This document shows, piece after piece, positions 53,908-60,867 of a stretch of 64,000 nucleotides of DNA (the stretch's first letter is position 1; each line of letters begins with the position of its first letter). This DNA is from Myxococcales bacterium (lineage in GTDB: Bacteria > Myxococcota > Myxococcia > Myxococcales > Myxococcaceae). The notes below the pieces were generated by a model. It worked only from the letters and a program-made list of their open reading frames with translations, was not told the DNA's origin and searched no databases. The position numbers were made by a program, and so were the translations under genes. The DNA lies in contig JACPVI010000002.1 in assembly GCA_016191815.1 (NCBI GenBank), forward strand, positions 1-64,000. The letters run 5' to 3'.

Positions 53908-53965
53908 CGCAGTCGAGGGTCCAGTGTCGCGGGCGACCCGTCAAGCCTCGACCTTCGACGGCAGT

Positions 53966-54766
53966 TCAGTACTGCGTCACCACCGGCGCCGCCGACTTGA
54001 GGTAGAGGAACTTGGCCAGCCCGAAGCCGAGCAGCACGAAGGCGCCCGCCCAGGCCCAGCTCAGCTCGTGTCCGAACACCGTGGGGAAGTGGTTGCTGAT
54101 CATGAAGAACATCAGCGGCACCGAGAGGTAGGTGTTGTGCTTCGACCTGAGGGCGGCCATCGCCGGCACCGAGGGGTCGGGCGCCGGAGCTTTGCCCTTG
54201 ATGCCGGCGATGATTCTCCGCTGGGCCGGCCAGATGCGCATCCACACGTTCAGCATCATCGTGGTCCCGAACAGCCCGCCGAGGTGGATGAACGCCGCTC
54301 GCCCGCTCATCACCCGCGAGAGGCCGAACGCGATTGCCACCACCAGCGCGAAGGAGAGCGCCCCGGCGAAAAGCTCGTTCTTCGCCAGGGGCGAACGCCA
54401 CAGTGCGTCGTAGAGGAAGAAGCCGGCCACGACCACGCCTGCTCCAACCAGCGCCACCCCGCCCACGCTGTTGCCCGACTCCGGCCTCACCAGGATGCCG
54501 CCCATGTACACCACCACCCCCAAGAGCACCGCCCCGGTGATCCAGGTGAACACCGCCCCCCAGCGGAAGAAGTAGAGCGCCCGCGGCATCAGCTCGGGCA
54601 CCACCTTCTTCTTCGAGTCCGCGTCGTACGTCTTCACCACCTGCGCGTTCACGAAGTTGAAGAACCACAGGTGACCAACCCACATCACCCCCGCCACCAG
54701 GTGTAGCCAGCGGAAGAGGTTGTTGGCCCACTCGAAGCTCAGCGCCTTGAGGGTGTCGATGTCCAC
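53966..54766 (-). CDS. puuD: PuuD-like membrane protein lacking the cytochrome c domain
   Basis: A 266-residue protein with about eight membrane helices. NNLFRWLHLVAGVMWVGHLW, ALYFFRWGAVFTWITGAVLL and TMMLNVWMRIWPAQRRIIAG match the membrane part of bacterial urate hydroxylase PuuD (DUF989). Full-length PuuD has a C-terminal cytochrome c; this one ends after the last helix. Conserved His in WLHLVAGVMWVGH could bind heme. Urate oxidation is possible but, with no purine genes nearby, uncertain. Confidence 0.75.
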   Translation of the reverse strand: MDIDTLKALSFEWANNLFRWLHLVAGVMWVGHLWFFNFVNAQVVKTYDADSKKKVVPELMPRALYFFRWGAVFTWITGAVLLGVVVYMGGILVRPESGNSVGGVALVGAGVVVAGFFLYDALWRSPLAKNELFAGALSFALVVAIAFGLSRVMSGRAAFIHLGGLFGTTMMLNVWMRIWPAQRRIIAGIKGKAPAPDPSVPAMAALRSKHNTYLSVPLMFFMISNHFPTVFGHELSWAWAGAFVLLGFGLAKFLYLKSAAPVVTQY

Positions 54767-54836
54767 ACTCCACCTCCCGGAAGTCGGGTCTCAGTGGAAG
54801 CTCTGCTAACGCGCTCACCCTGGCCCGTCGCCCGGC

Positions 54837-54854
54837 TTGCCAACGGATTGGCAA
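54837..54854. promoter_or_regulatory. Operator-like inverted repeat TTGCCAA-N4-TTGGCAA
   Basis: A perfect 7-bp inverted repeat with a 4-bp centre lies 71 bp upstream of the puuD start (minus strand), in the gap after thyX. A third TTGGCA half-site follows at 54866-54871. This arrangement fits binding of a dimeric regulator. No match to a sigma-54 promoter (no TTGCA at the right distance). Confidence 0.4.
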
Positions 54855-54878
54855 AACTCCACCGGGTTGGCAGGGCGG

Positions 54879-56408
54879 TCAGAGGACCCGCCCCAGCTGC
54901 TCCAGCTCCAGCCCCCAGGCGGGCACCCCGCAGTACCTCGGGCCCTCCGGACAGAACGGCGCCCGCCCCGCCTCCTTTCGGAGCCCGCAGGGAGGCAAGA
55001 GGTGACGGGCGAGCAAGGGGTGCACCTTCCGGACCTGGAGCACCTCCTCCAGGGAGGCGCGCCAGATTTCCTCCTGCGCGTTGAAGCAAAGCCGCTGCAC
55101 CCATTTGTGGTGCAGGTGCAAGAGGTCTCCCGACTCGAGGAAGCGGATGGGGAAGGCGTTGGGCACGAGGTACAGCGCCAGCTCCGCCGAGACCCCCGCC
55201 TCGAGGAGCCGCCCGATCGCCACCCAGGTCCGGCGCATCGATTCCAGGTAAAGCTCGCGCGCCTCTGGCACCGCCTCGATCAGCCCAGGGACCACCACGT
55301 CCACCTCGCCGGGCTCGAAGTGGGCGAAGAGCACCGGCCGCGAGGCGGGCGCCATCCGGTGCCGTTGGTCTTGGCTATCTGCGCTGTGGGAGAGCTTCTT
55401 TTGGAAGGTGAAGTGTGCGTGCGAGAGCGCCCGGGTCAGCTTGGAGAGGGTGGTCAGCGTCAGCGCCTCGCCGAGGTAGCGGTTCTGCGCGGGAGAGAGG
55501 ACCAGCTCGATCGCCGACTCGTCTCCCATCTCCCCGCGGGCCAGCCCCAAGACGTCTCGCACTCCCTGGGCCACCGACTCCGCCCCGCTCACCTTGTAGT
55601 CCACCAGCCGCGAGCGGTAAGGCCCCAGCCGCCGGTCGAACTCCGAGCGGTACTCGCGTGAGCCTCCCAGCTCGAGCCGTCCGCGCTCCTTGAGGGCCGC
55701 GTACTCCAGCGTCTCTTCCAGCGGGAGAGGGTCCTCGAGCTTCCGGAAATAGAGCGGGTCTACCCGCGACACCTCGGAGACCATCGCCTCCACCACCAGC
55801 GCGGTCTCCGCGGGCACATCCAGCTGGCGGCACAGCCGGTGGTAGCGGTGCAAGGTGAGCCCGGAGACGGTGTGGTAGAGGTGCGCGAGGGTGCCGATGG
55901 GAAGGACGTAGCGCGCCACCTCTTGGGCGCGCTTTTTCACCGCGGAAGCCCACTTCTCCTTCGAGCGGCGCCGCCCGGGGAAGAGCCGGAAGTACTCCTC
56001 GGAGACTTTGGGCGAGAGCAGCTCCAACAGCGCGCGGTAGGAGACCATCTGAGCTTCCACCGCCGCCCGGTACACCCCCTCCTCGCGCTCGCCCAGCTCG
56101 GGCAACAGCACGTTGCCCGGCTTCACCTCCACGTACCTTTGGCTCACCTGCTCCGAGTTGTAGAAGGGGTGGCTGTGCAGGAAGGACCAGATGCACTGCC
56201 GGCTCACCCCTTCGATCGCAAACTGGAAGGCGGCGTGCTGCAGGATGGTGTGGTGCCCCGCCTCGTACGTCTCATTGGCGATCCGGTCCCGCGCCTCCCT
56301 GGAGCGCTCGTCCCTCCCCACCTCCTCGGCGGTGATGATCCGCCCGGAGTAGCAGCTCCGCGCCGCCGCCACCGCGTTGTCGTACGACGACGGCCCGAAG
56401 CTGCTCAC
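54879..56408 (-). CDS. thyX: Tandem ThyX-like (flavin-dependent thymidylate synthase) protein
   Basis: A 509-residue protein made of two ThyX-fold halves (about 1-235 and 240-480); usual ThyX is about 230 residues and works as a tetramer. The first half keeps SEQVSQRYVEV but has HSH where the RHR of the motif should be. The second half has QDQRHRMAPASRPV, so RHR is there but the Ser-Arg-Tyr part is degenerate. The halves could build one composite active site. The family makes dTMP with FAD, NADPH and methylene-folate. GTG start at 56408 is uncertain; in-frame sequence upstream (KVAL) fits the family but lacks a start codon. Confidence 0.8.
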   Translation of the reverse strand: MSSFGPSSYDNAVAAARSCYSGRIITAEEVGRDERSREARDRIANETYEAGHHTILQHAAFQFAIEGVSRQCIWSFLHSHPFYNSEQVSQRYVEVKPGNVLLPELGEREEGVYRAAVEAQMVSYRALLELLSPKVSEEYFRLFPGRRRSKEKWASAVKKRAQEVARYVLPIGTLAHLYHTVSGLTLHRYHRLCRQLDVPAETALVVEAMVSEVSRVDPLYFRKLEDPLPLEETLEYAALKERGRLELGGSREYRSEFDRRLGPYRSRLVDYKVSGAESVAQGVRDVLGLARGEMGDESAIELVLSPAQNRYLGEALTLTTLSKLTRALSHAHFTFQKKLSHSADSQDQRHRMAPASRPVLFAHFEPGEVDVVVPGLIEAVPEARELYLESMRRTWVAIGRLLEAGVSAELALYLVPNAFPIRFLESGDLLHLHHKWVQRLCFNAQEEIWRASLEEVLQVRKVHPLLARHLLPPCGLRKEAGRAPFCPEGPRYCGVPAWGLELEQLGRVL

Positions 56409-56529
56409 CAGCGCTACCTTCGGCGGCGTCTTGATCGGCGGTCTTCCGATGGCTCTCCCCTTCTTCCAGAAAAAGAGGCCCGCGGATGCTCGGCCAATTG
56501 CCTCCTCCCTTCAACCAGCCCAGATTCGC

Positions 56530-56556
56530 AATTGATTTTGATTCTCAAGATTGATT
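56530..56556. promoter_or_regulatory. Candidate Fur box upstream of the iron permease
   Basis: An AT-rich island in very GC-rich DNA: AATTGATTTTGATTCTCAAG then ATTGAT. It matches the proteobacterial Fur-box style (NAT-rich hexamers with TGATTCTCAA). It lies 47 bp before the GTG start of the FTR1 gene and 120 bp before thyX. Iron-responsive repression of the permease is a reasonable inference. Confidence 0.5.
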
Positions 56557-56602
56557 CCGCCACGACGGTGTGGTAAGTGGGAGGCAGAGCGAGGTTTCAT
56601 CC

Positions 56603-58459
56603 GTGCGGCCCGTCGTCTTCCTGACGCTCCTGATGTCCTTCGGGGCCCTGGCCCAGGGAGGTGAGGAAGCGGGGGACTGGCACCGGCTGGTGGGAATCCT
56701 CCAGTACCTCCAGGCGGACTACCCCTCGGCCGTGGCCTCCGGGGAGGAGCTCGAGCTCGAGGAGCAGCGCTCCTTCATCCGGGAGGCGGTCCTCGCCGCC
56801 CGACAACTCGGCCCCAGAGGCGAGCCCTTCGCCGCTCGCCTGGACGGATTGAGGAGGCGAATCGAGGCGGGGGAGGATCCCGAGGGGGTGAACCGGGAGT
56901 GCGGCGAGCTGGTGGAAGGGCTGGTGCTAGCCGGGGGCCTCTCGCGGAGCCCTCGCCGGCCGCCGGATCTCCACCGGGCGGGCGAGCTGTTCAAGGTCAA
57001 CTGCGCGCCCTGCCACGGGCCGAAGGGCGACGGGAAGACCGAGATCGCCCAGACGATGAATCCGCGCCCATCGAGCTTCCTCGGCGCGGAGGCAATGGAC
57101 GCGCTCACCCCTTACAAGGCCTTCAACACCGTGAGCTTCGGAGTGGAGGGAACGGCGATGCCCTCCTTCTCCACCCTGGAAGAGGAGGATCGCTGGGCGC
57201 TCTCCTTCTACCTCTTCACGCTGCGCCAGGCCGCCTGCCTGGAGAAGCCGAGGCGCGCCACCCTGGAGGAGCTGGCCACCTCGACTGATCCGCAGCTCGC
57301 CCTCCGCTTCGGGCCTTTGGCCCTGCCCTGCCTGCGCCAGCGCCCTCCGGAGGTGGACGAGGAGCGGTCGCTGCTCGCCGCCCGGAAGGGCATCGAGGAC
57401 GCCCTCCATCTGGCCTCGGAAGGGAAGCACGCCGCCGCCCGCGAGGCGGTCCTGGACGCCTATCTCACTGGGCTGGAGCCGGTGGAGCCGCTCCTCCGTG
57501 CGCGCGACGGCAAGCTGGTCCGCGAGCTGGAGGAGTCCTTCGGCAAATTGAGGCTCGCCGCGGAGAACCAGAGCCCGCACCTCTCCGATGAGGGCAGGAA
57601 GCTGTTGGCGCTGATCGACCGGGCCCGGCGGACCGGCGCAGGCCAAGGCGATTTCTGGGTGGTGTTCTGGGAGGCGTTCATCATCCTCCTCCGCGAGGGC
57701 TTCGAGGCCACGGTGGTGATCGCCGCCCTGCTCGCGGTGCTCAAGAAGATGAGCGTCCACCGCGCTCAGGCCTCCTACGTGCACCTCGGCTGGGTGCTGG
57801 CCCTCCTTTCCGGCGGGCTCGTCTTCGCGTTGGGCCGGAGCGCCCTCGCCGCGGCCGACCGGGAGTGGATGGAGGCGGTGGTGGGCCTCTTGGCGGTGGG
57901 GATGCTCCTGTACGCGGCGCTGTGGCTCAACGCGCGGGCCAACGTGCGGAAGCTGATGGGAGAGCTCCGCTTGCGCACCCAGGGGGCGATCGGCCGGGGC
58001 AGCTTGCTGGGGCTGTTCGGCATCTCCTTCACCGCCGTGCTGCGCGAGACGGTGGAGACGGCGGTCTTCCTGCAGGGGCTCGCGGTGGACTCCGGCTCGG
58101 GGACGCTCTACGGGGCCTTGGCCGGCGCCGCGGCGCTGTTGGCGATGGTGGTGGCGGTGAACCGGGTCGGCTACCGGCTACCGATGAAGATTTTGTTCAA
58201 CGCCTCCACCGTGGTGCTGGTGGCCACCGCCGCGGTGATGCTGGGCAAGGCGCTTCACGCGTTCCAGGAGGTGGGTGCCTTGCCGCTGGCGCCGGTGCGG
58301 ATGGTGCGGCTCGAGGCGCTCGGCCTCTACCCGGATGCGGTGAGCCTCTTGCCGCAGGCGCTGCTCGCGATAGCGCCGCTCTTGTGGCTGGCCCTGCGCC
58401 GCCGCGCCGCGGAGCCCCAGGACGGGCTCCCCTCTCCGTCCGGGAGAGGGTTGGGGTGA
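56603..58459 (+). CDS. Cytochrome c-FTR1 fusion iron permease
   Basis: GTG at 56603 gives 618 residues with signal peptide PVVFLTLLMSFGALAQ. The periplasmic part has a cytochrome c (CAPCHG with Cys134, Cys137 and His138; Met ligand in GTAMPSF). The C-terminal half has seven helices of FTR1 with the two REXXE Fe(III) motifs: LREGFEATVV and LRETVETAVF. It oxidises or delivers iron and moves it across the inner membrane. The last residues (LPSPSGRGLG) come from a hairpin repeat. A Fur-like site lies upstream. Confidence 0.92.
   Translation: MRPVVFLTLLMSFGALAQGGEEAGDWHRLVGILQYLQADYPSAVASGEELELEEQRSFIREAVLAARQLGPRGEPFAARLDGLRRRIEAGEDPEGVNRECGELVEGLVLAGGLSRSPRRPPDLHRAGELFKVNCAPCHGPKGDGKTEIAQTMNPRPSSFLGAEAMDALTPYKAFNTVSFGVEGTAMPSFSTLEEEDRWALSFYLFTLRQAACLEKPRRATLEELATSTDPQLALRFGPLALPCLRQRPPEVDEERSLLAARKGIEDALHLASEGKHAAAREAVLDAYLTGLEPVEPLLRARDGKLVRELEESFGKLRLAAENQSPHLSDEGRKLLALIDRARRTGAGQGDFWVVFWEAFIILLREGFEATVVIAALLAVLKKMSVHRAQASYVHLGWVLALLSGGLVFALGRSALAAADREWMEAVVGLLAVGMLLYAALWLNARANVRKLMGELRLRTQGAIGRGSLLGLFGISFTAVLRETVETAVFLQGLAVDSGSGTLYGALAGAAALLAMVVAVNRVGYRLPMKILFNASTVVLVATAAVMLGKALHAFQEVGALPLAPVRMVRLEALGLYPDAVSLLPQALLAIAPLLWLALRRRAAEPQDGLPSPSGRGLG
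58430..58450. repeat. Hairpin repeat at the end of the iron permease gene
   Basis: CCCTCTCC-GTCCG-GGAGAGGG is a perfect 8-bp stem, followed by TTGGGGTGA, where the TGA is the gene's stop. It encodes PSPSGRG. Same family as 11371-11391 and related hairpins. Confidence 0.65.
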
Positions 58460-58465
58460 AGGAAC

Positions 58466-58792
58466 TCACTCCAGCTCCAGGGCGGCGAGCAAGGCCGAGC
58501 GCAGCCGTGAGAGCTTTCCCGCGCCCAGCGAGCCCACGAAGTCAGTGAGCGAAGCCTTGGGCAGGCTCACCAGTTCGTCGCAGTGAACGCTGCACTCGTG
58601 CTTGAGCCCCTCCTCGACTCCGACTGGCACCTGGGTGGCGAGCCCGTGGTAGGCCGAGTAGATGGGAGCGCAGATGACGGTCGAAAACCGAGAGTCCAGG
58701 AGGACCTGCCGGCTGACCACCGCAAAGACTCGGCTCCGCCGCGGATCCCTGGTCGATCCCCGATAGACCCGGTAGAGGTCTCCCCGCCTCAC
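58466..58792 (-). CDS. MazF/PemK-like toxin
   Basis: A 108-residue protein with the MazF/PemK start [41 protein letters not shown] and [20 protein letters not shown], then [14 protein letters not shown]. Family members are mRNA-cleaving toxins. GTG at 58792 overlaps the TGA of the antitoxin gene (GTGA), so the toxin is made only with the antitoxin. The pair faces, and nearly touches, the iron permease gene. Confidence 0.85.
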   Translation of the reverse strand: MRRGDLYRVYRGSTRDPRRSRVFAVVSRQVLLDSRFSTVICAPIYSAYHGLATQVPVGVEEGLKHECSVHCDELVSLPKASLTDFVGSLGAGKLSRLRSALLAALELE

Positions 58793-59019
58793 GGCTCGAC
58801 CTGATAGGCCAGCACGTCCCCCGCCTCTCGGTTCAGCGCCTCCGCATGCCGATCGAGAAGCGCCCGCTCGCGCGCCTGCCTGGCGAGGCGCGCCTGCTGC
58901 TCGAGGTACTCGCGCACCGCCAGCTCGATGACCTCCGAGCGCTTGCCCGCGCGGCCGGCGAGCTTGTCCAGAGCCTCGACTACGTCTCTCTCCAGGGTGA
59001 CCGAAGTCTTCACTTTCAT
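58789..59019 (-). CDS. Ribbon-helix-helix antitoxin
   Basis: A 76-residue protein beginning [20 protein letters not shown], a classic CopG/MazE-type ribbon-helix-helix, followed by an amphipathic helix ([20 protein letters not shown]) that would wrap the toxin. It should repress its own promoter together with the toxin. ATG at 59019 lies directly after an AT-rich stretch. Confidence 0.85.
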   Translation of the reverse strand: MKVKTSVTLERDVVEALDKLAGRAGKRSEVIELAVREYLEQQARLARQARERALLDRHAEALNREAGDVLAYQVEP

Positions 59020-59045
59020 ACCACAAATAATACTACCATCCTGTG
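59020..59045 (-). promoter_or_regulatory. Promoter/operator of the toxin-antitoxin pair
   Basis: Read on the minus strand, GATGGTAGTATTATTTGTGG directly precedes the ATG. TAGTAT or TATTAT would serve as -10, which puts the transcript start within a few bases of the start codon (leaderless). The AT-rich run stands out in GC-rich DNA. The -35 is not clear. Confidence 0.4.
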
Positions 59046-59083
59046 ACCTGGAAGAAGCCACCCGGACGCACCCGGTCCCGCGC

Positions 59084-59830
59084 TCAAGCTGACAATTGGC
59101 CCACCGCCCACACCGTGGCCACGCCGAGCAGCACCAGCCCGAGCTGGAGGAGGCCGGCCCCCCGGCCCTTGCGGTGCTGCAGCGCCGGCACCAGCCCGGC
59201 CAGCGCGATGTAGACGAAACCGCCCGCCGCCAGCGGGAGCAAGACCCCGAACACCGCCGGAGAGGAGGCGCCCGCAAACGCCAAGAGCGCTCCCGGAACC
59301 GGGGTGAGCCCGGAGAGGTAGTTGAGCAGCATCGCCCGCCGCTTCGGCATGCCCGCCTCGAGGAGGATGGCGAAGTCGCCGATCTCCTGCGGCACCTCGT
59401 GGGCGAAGATGGCCACCGCCGCCGCGGTGCCCACCTCCGAGCTGACCCCGAAGGAGACTCCCAGCACCAGCCCGTCGATGAAGTTGTGGAGCGCGTCTCC
59501 CCACAAGAGCGCCACCGCGGTGGTCCGCTCCACCGAGCCCTCGCCGTGATGCCGGTGGGCGTGGTGCCGCCACCTGAGCGCGCGCTCGAAGAAGATGAAG
59601 CCCAGCATGCCGGCCAAGAAGAGCCACATCGCCTTCATCGGCGGGGCGTGCTCCAGGGCCTCGGGGAGAAGCCCCAGCACCGCCGCCGCCAGGAGCGTCC
59701 CGACGGCGTAGGCGAACAGCCATCCGGCCGCGCGCTCGGCGCGCCGCCCGAGCGTGAGGATGAGCCCACTCCCCACCAGCGCCGCGGTGCTCGCCCCGAG
59801 CGCTCCTAACACCGGCCACAGCCAGCTCAC
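59084..59830 (-). CDS. ZIP-family metal transporter
   Basis: A 248-residue protein with eight helices. The metal-binding helix motifs are HNFIDG (His115, Asp119) and HEVPQEIGD (His144, Glu145); a His-rich loop (WRHHAHRHHGEG) lies between helices 3 and 4. ZIP proteins import Zn2+ or Fe2+ to the cytosol. The PQEIGDFAILL stretch is typical of bacterial ZIPs near GufA/ZupT; metal unknown. Close to the Fur-controlled iron permease. Confidence 0.92.
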   Translation of the reverse strand: MSWLWPVLGALGASTAALVGSGLILTLGRRAERAAGWLFAYAVGTLLAAAVLGLLPEALEHAPPMKAMWLFLAGMLGFIFFERALRWRHHAHRHHGEGSVERTTAVALLWGDALHNFIDGLVLGVSFGVSSEVGTAAAVAIFAHEVPQEIGDFAILLEAGMPKRRAMLLNYLSGLTPVPGALLAFAGASSPAVFGVLLPLAAGGFVYIALAGLVPALQHRKGRGAGLLQLGLVLLGVATVWAVGQLSA

Positions 59831-59928
59831 AGGACTAGGCTGCGCCCGCTCCCACGCGCGCGCAGAGCGGCGCCCCTGTCGGCGAAGGCCAACGCGTCGC
59901 TTGAAGGCTCACCTTCCACACGACGGCA

Positions 59929-59956
59929 GCTCCCGCCCTCGGGGAGCCTTTTTTTT
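59929..59956 (+). terminator. Intrinsic terminator-like hairpin with T-run
   Basis: GCTCCC (59929-59934) and GGGAGC (59942-59947) form a stem with a 7-nt loop, followed by C and eight T. It is the clearest rho-independent terminator in the window, yet no annotated plus-strand gene ends before it. An unseen small RNA in 59831-59928 antisense to the ZIP leader is possible. Confidence 0.55.
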
Positions 59957-60109
59957 CATCGTGAACGTGAATTCACGTTCATTCTTGCGAGCCAGCTTGG
60001 GCCCCTCGTTGACTCGACAACCCACTGAATTCACAGGGTGAAAACCGCTTCTGCGGGCGCACTCTCGGCGAAATTTTCGTGAACGTGAATTCACGTTCAC
60101 GATGAAAAA
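59952..60109. repeat. Element bounded by 30-bp inverted repeats, each holding a 20-bp palindrome
   Basis: The sequence 59952-59981 is the exact reverse complement of 60080-60109. Each arm contains the perfect palindrome TGAACGTGAATTCACGTTCA; in the right arm it extends to 24 bp. A weaker GAATTC-centred palindrome lies between, at 60029, giving spacings of about 58 and 60 bp. No transposase; MITE-like or a cluster of regulator sites. Confidence 0.75.
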
Positions 60110-60280
60110 TTGGTGGGCCCGGGGTGCCCGCCGGCGGGTTCATTCCATTTGAGCGCCTCGAGGCGGCGGCGGCCGCAAGCCTTGCTGCCTGGCAAGTGGT
60201 GCGACGCGGAGGACCGTGCGGCAAGTCGCTCGCCTGAGCTGAGGGCTCGCGACTCGACCGGGGAAGCCTTCGCTGGCTGG

Positions 60281-60828
60281 TCACGGCCCCTTGAGGAGCC
60301 CTGGCCCGAGCTTGTTGCGGCAGGCCTCGCAGAAGCCGCCGCGGCTCGCGTCCAGCGAGCGGATGAGCTTGCCCTTGGCGTCCGCCATCACGCACCCGTC
60401 CACCTCGCAGTGCTCGAGCCCCAGGGTGTGCCCAAGCTCGTGCACCGCCAGGTCCGCCAGCCGGCGGAGCCGCTTTGCCTCCGTGGCGCTGTGCTTCCTC
60501 ACCAGGAAGGTGGACACCACGCAGCTCTTCCCATCGATGGTGCCCAGGCCCCCGATTCCCCAGTCGCGGATCTCCCCCTTGGTGGTGGAGATTTCTGCCT
60601 CTTCCGAGGGGAGTAGTAGGCCTCCTTGGGAAGCGGGCGCGAGGCCTCCACGCGCACCTCGACCTCGAGCTTTTCGCGCACCGCGGCCGCCACCTGGTCG
60701 AGGTGCTTCCGCTCCACCTCTCCAAACGGCAAGAGGGAGACCACTCTCCTCGCAGCCGGCTGGGCGATCGCGGCTGGGCCGAGGAGCGCCAGGAGGGGAA
60801 CCGCCGTCCAAGGCCGCATCGCACCCAT
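60281..60828 (-). pseudogene. Archaemetzincin-like metalloprotease, frameshifted by an internal deletion
   Basis: The N-terminal part (from ATG 60828; RRVVSLLPFGEVERKHLDQV then PLPKEAYYSPRKR) and the C-terminal part (EISTTKGEIRDWGIGGLG to the stop at 60281) are in different frames, meeting near 60600-60612. About 25 residues that normally join them (after YYSPRKR) are missing, so a deletion whose length is not a multiple of three explains it. The zinc site HELGHTLGLEHC and the two later Cys pairs are intact. A signal peptide (VPLLALLGPAAIAQPA) starts it, unlike typical cytosolic archaemetzincins. Confidence 0.8.
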
Positions 60829-60867
60829 GGCCCCGCCGCTCCTCCCGTGGATCCGCCGGGCGGCGCC

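Larger units (their letters stand above)
59831..60280. other. 450-bp gene-free region with terminator-like hairpin and paired palindromes
   Basis: No convincing protein or tRNA gene here. 59831-59928 holds nothing clear. 59929-59956 is a hairpin plus eight T. 59952-60109 is flanked by 30-bp inverted repeats. 60110-60280 shows nothing definite. Short open frames across the repeats are by-products of the palindromes. Confidence 0.6.

Noticed and set aside
53966-54766. Complete urate hydroxylase PuuD
   Set aside because: The C-terminal cytochrome c domain is absent, so only the membrane part is claimed.
54837-54871. Sigma-54 promoter (TGGCA with TTGCA)
   Set aside because: No TTGCA-type -12 element at the required distance on either strand.
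59860-59930. Possible tRNA in the gene-free region
   Set aside because: No cloverleaf, no CCA or T-loop could be made.
59952-60109. A CRISPR array
   Set aside because: Only two 30-bp copies, in opposite directions, and no cas genes.
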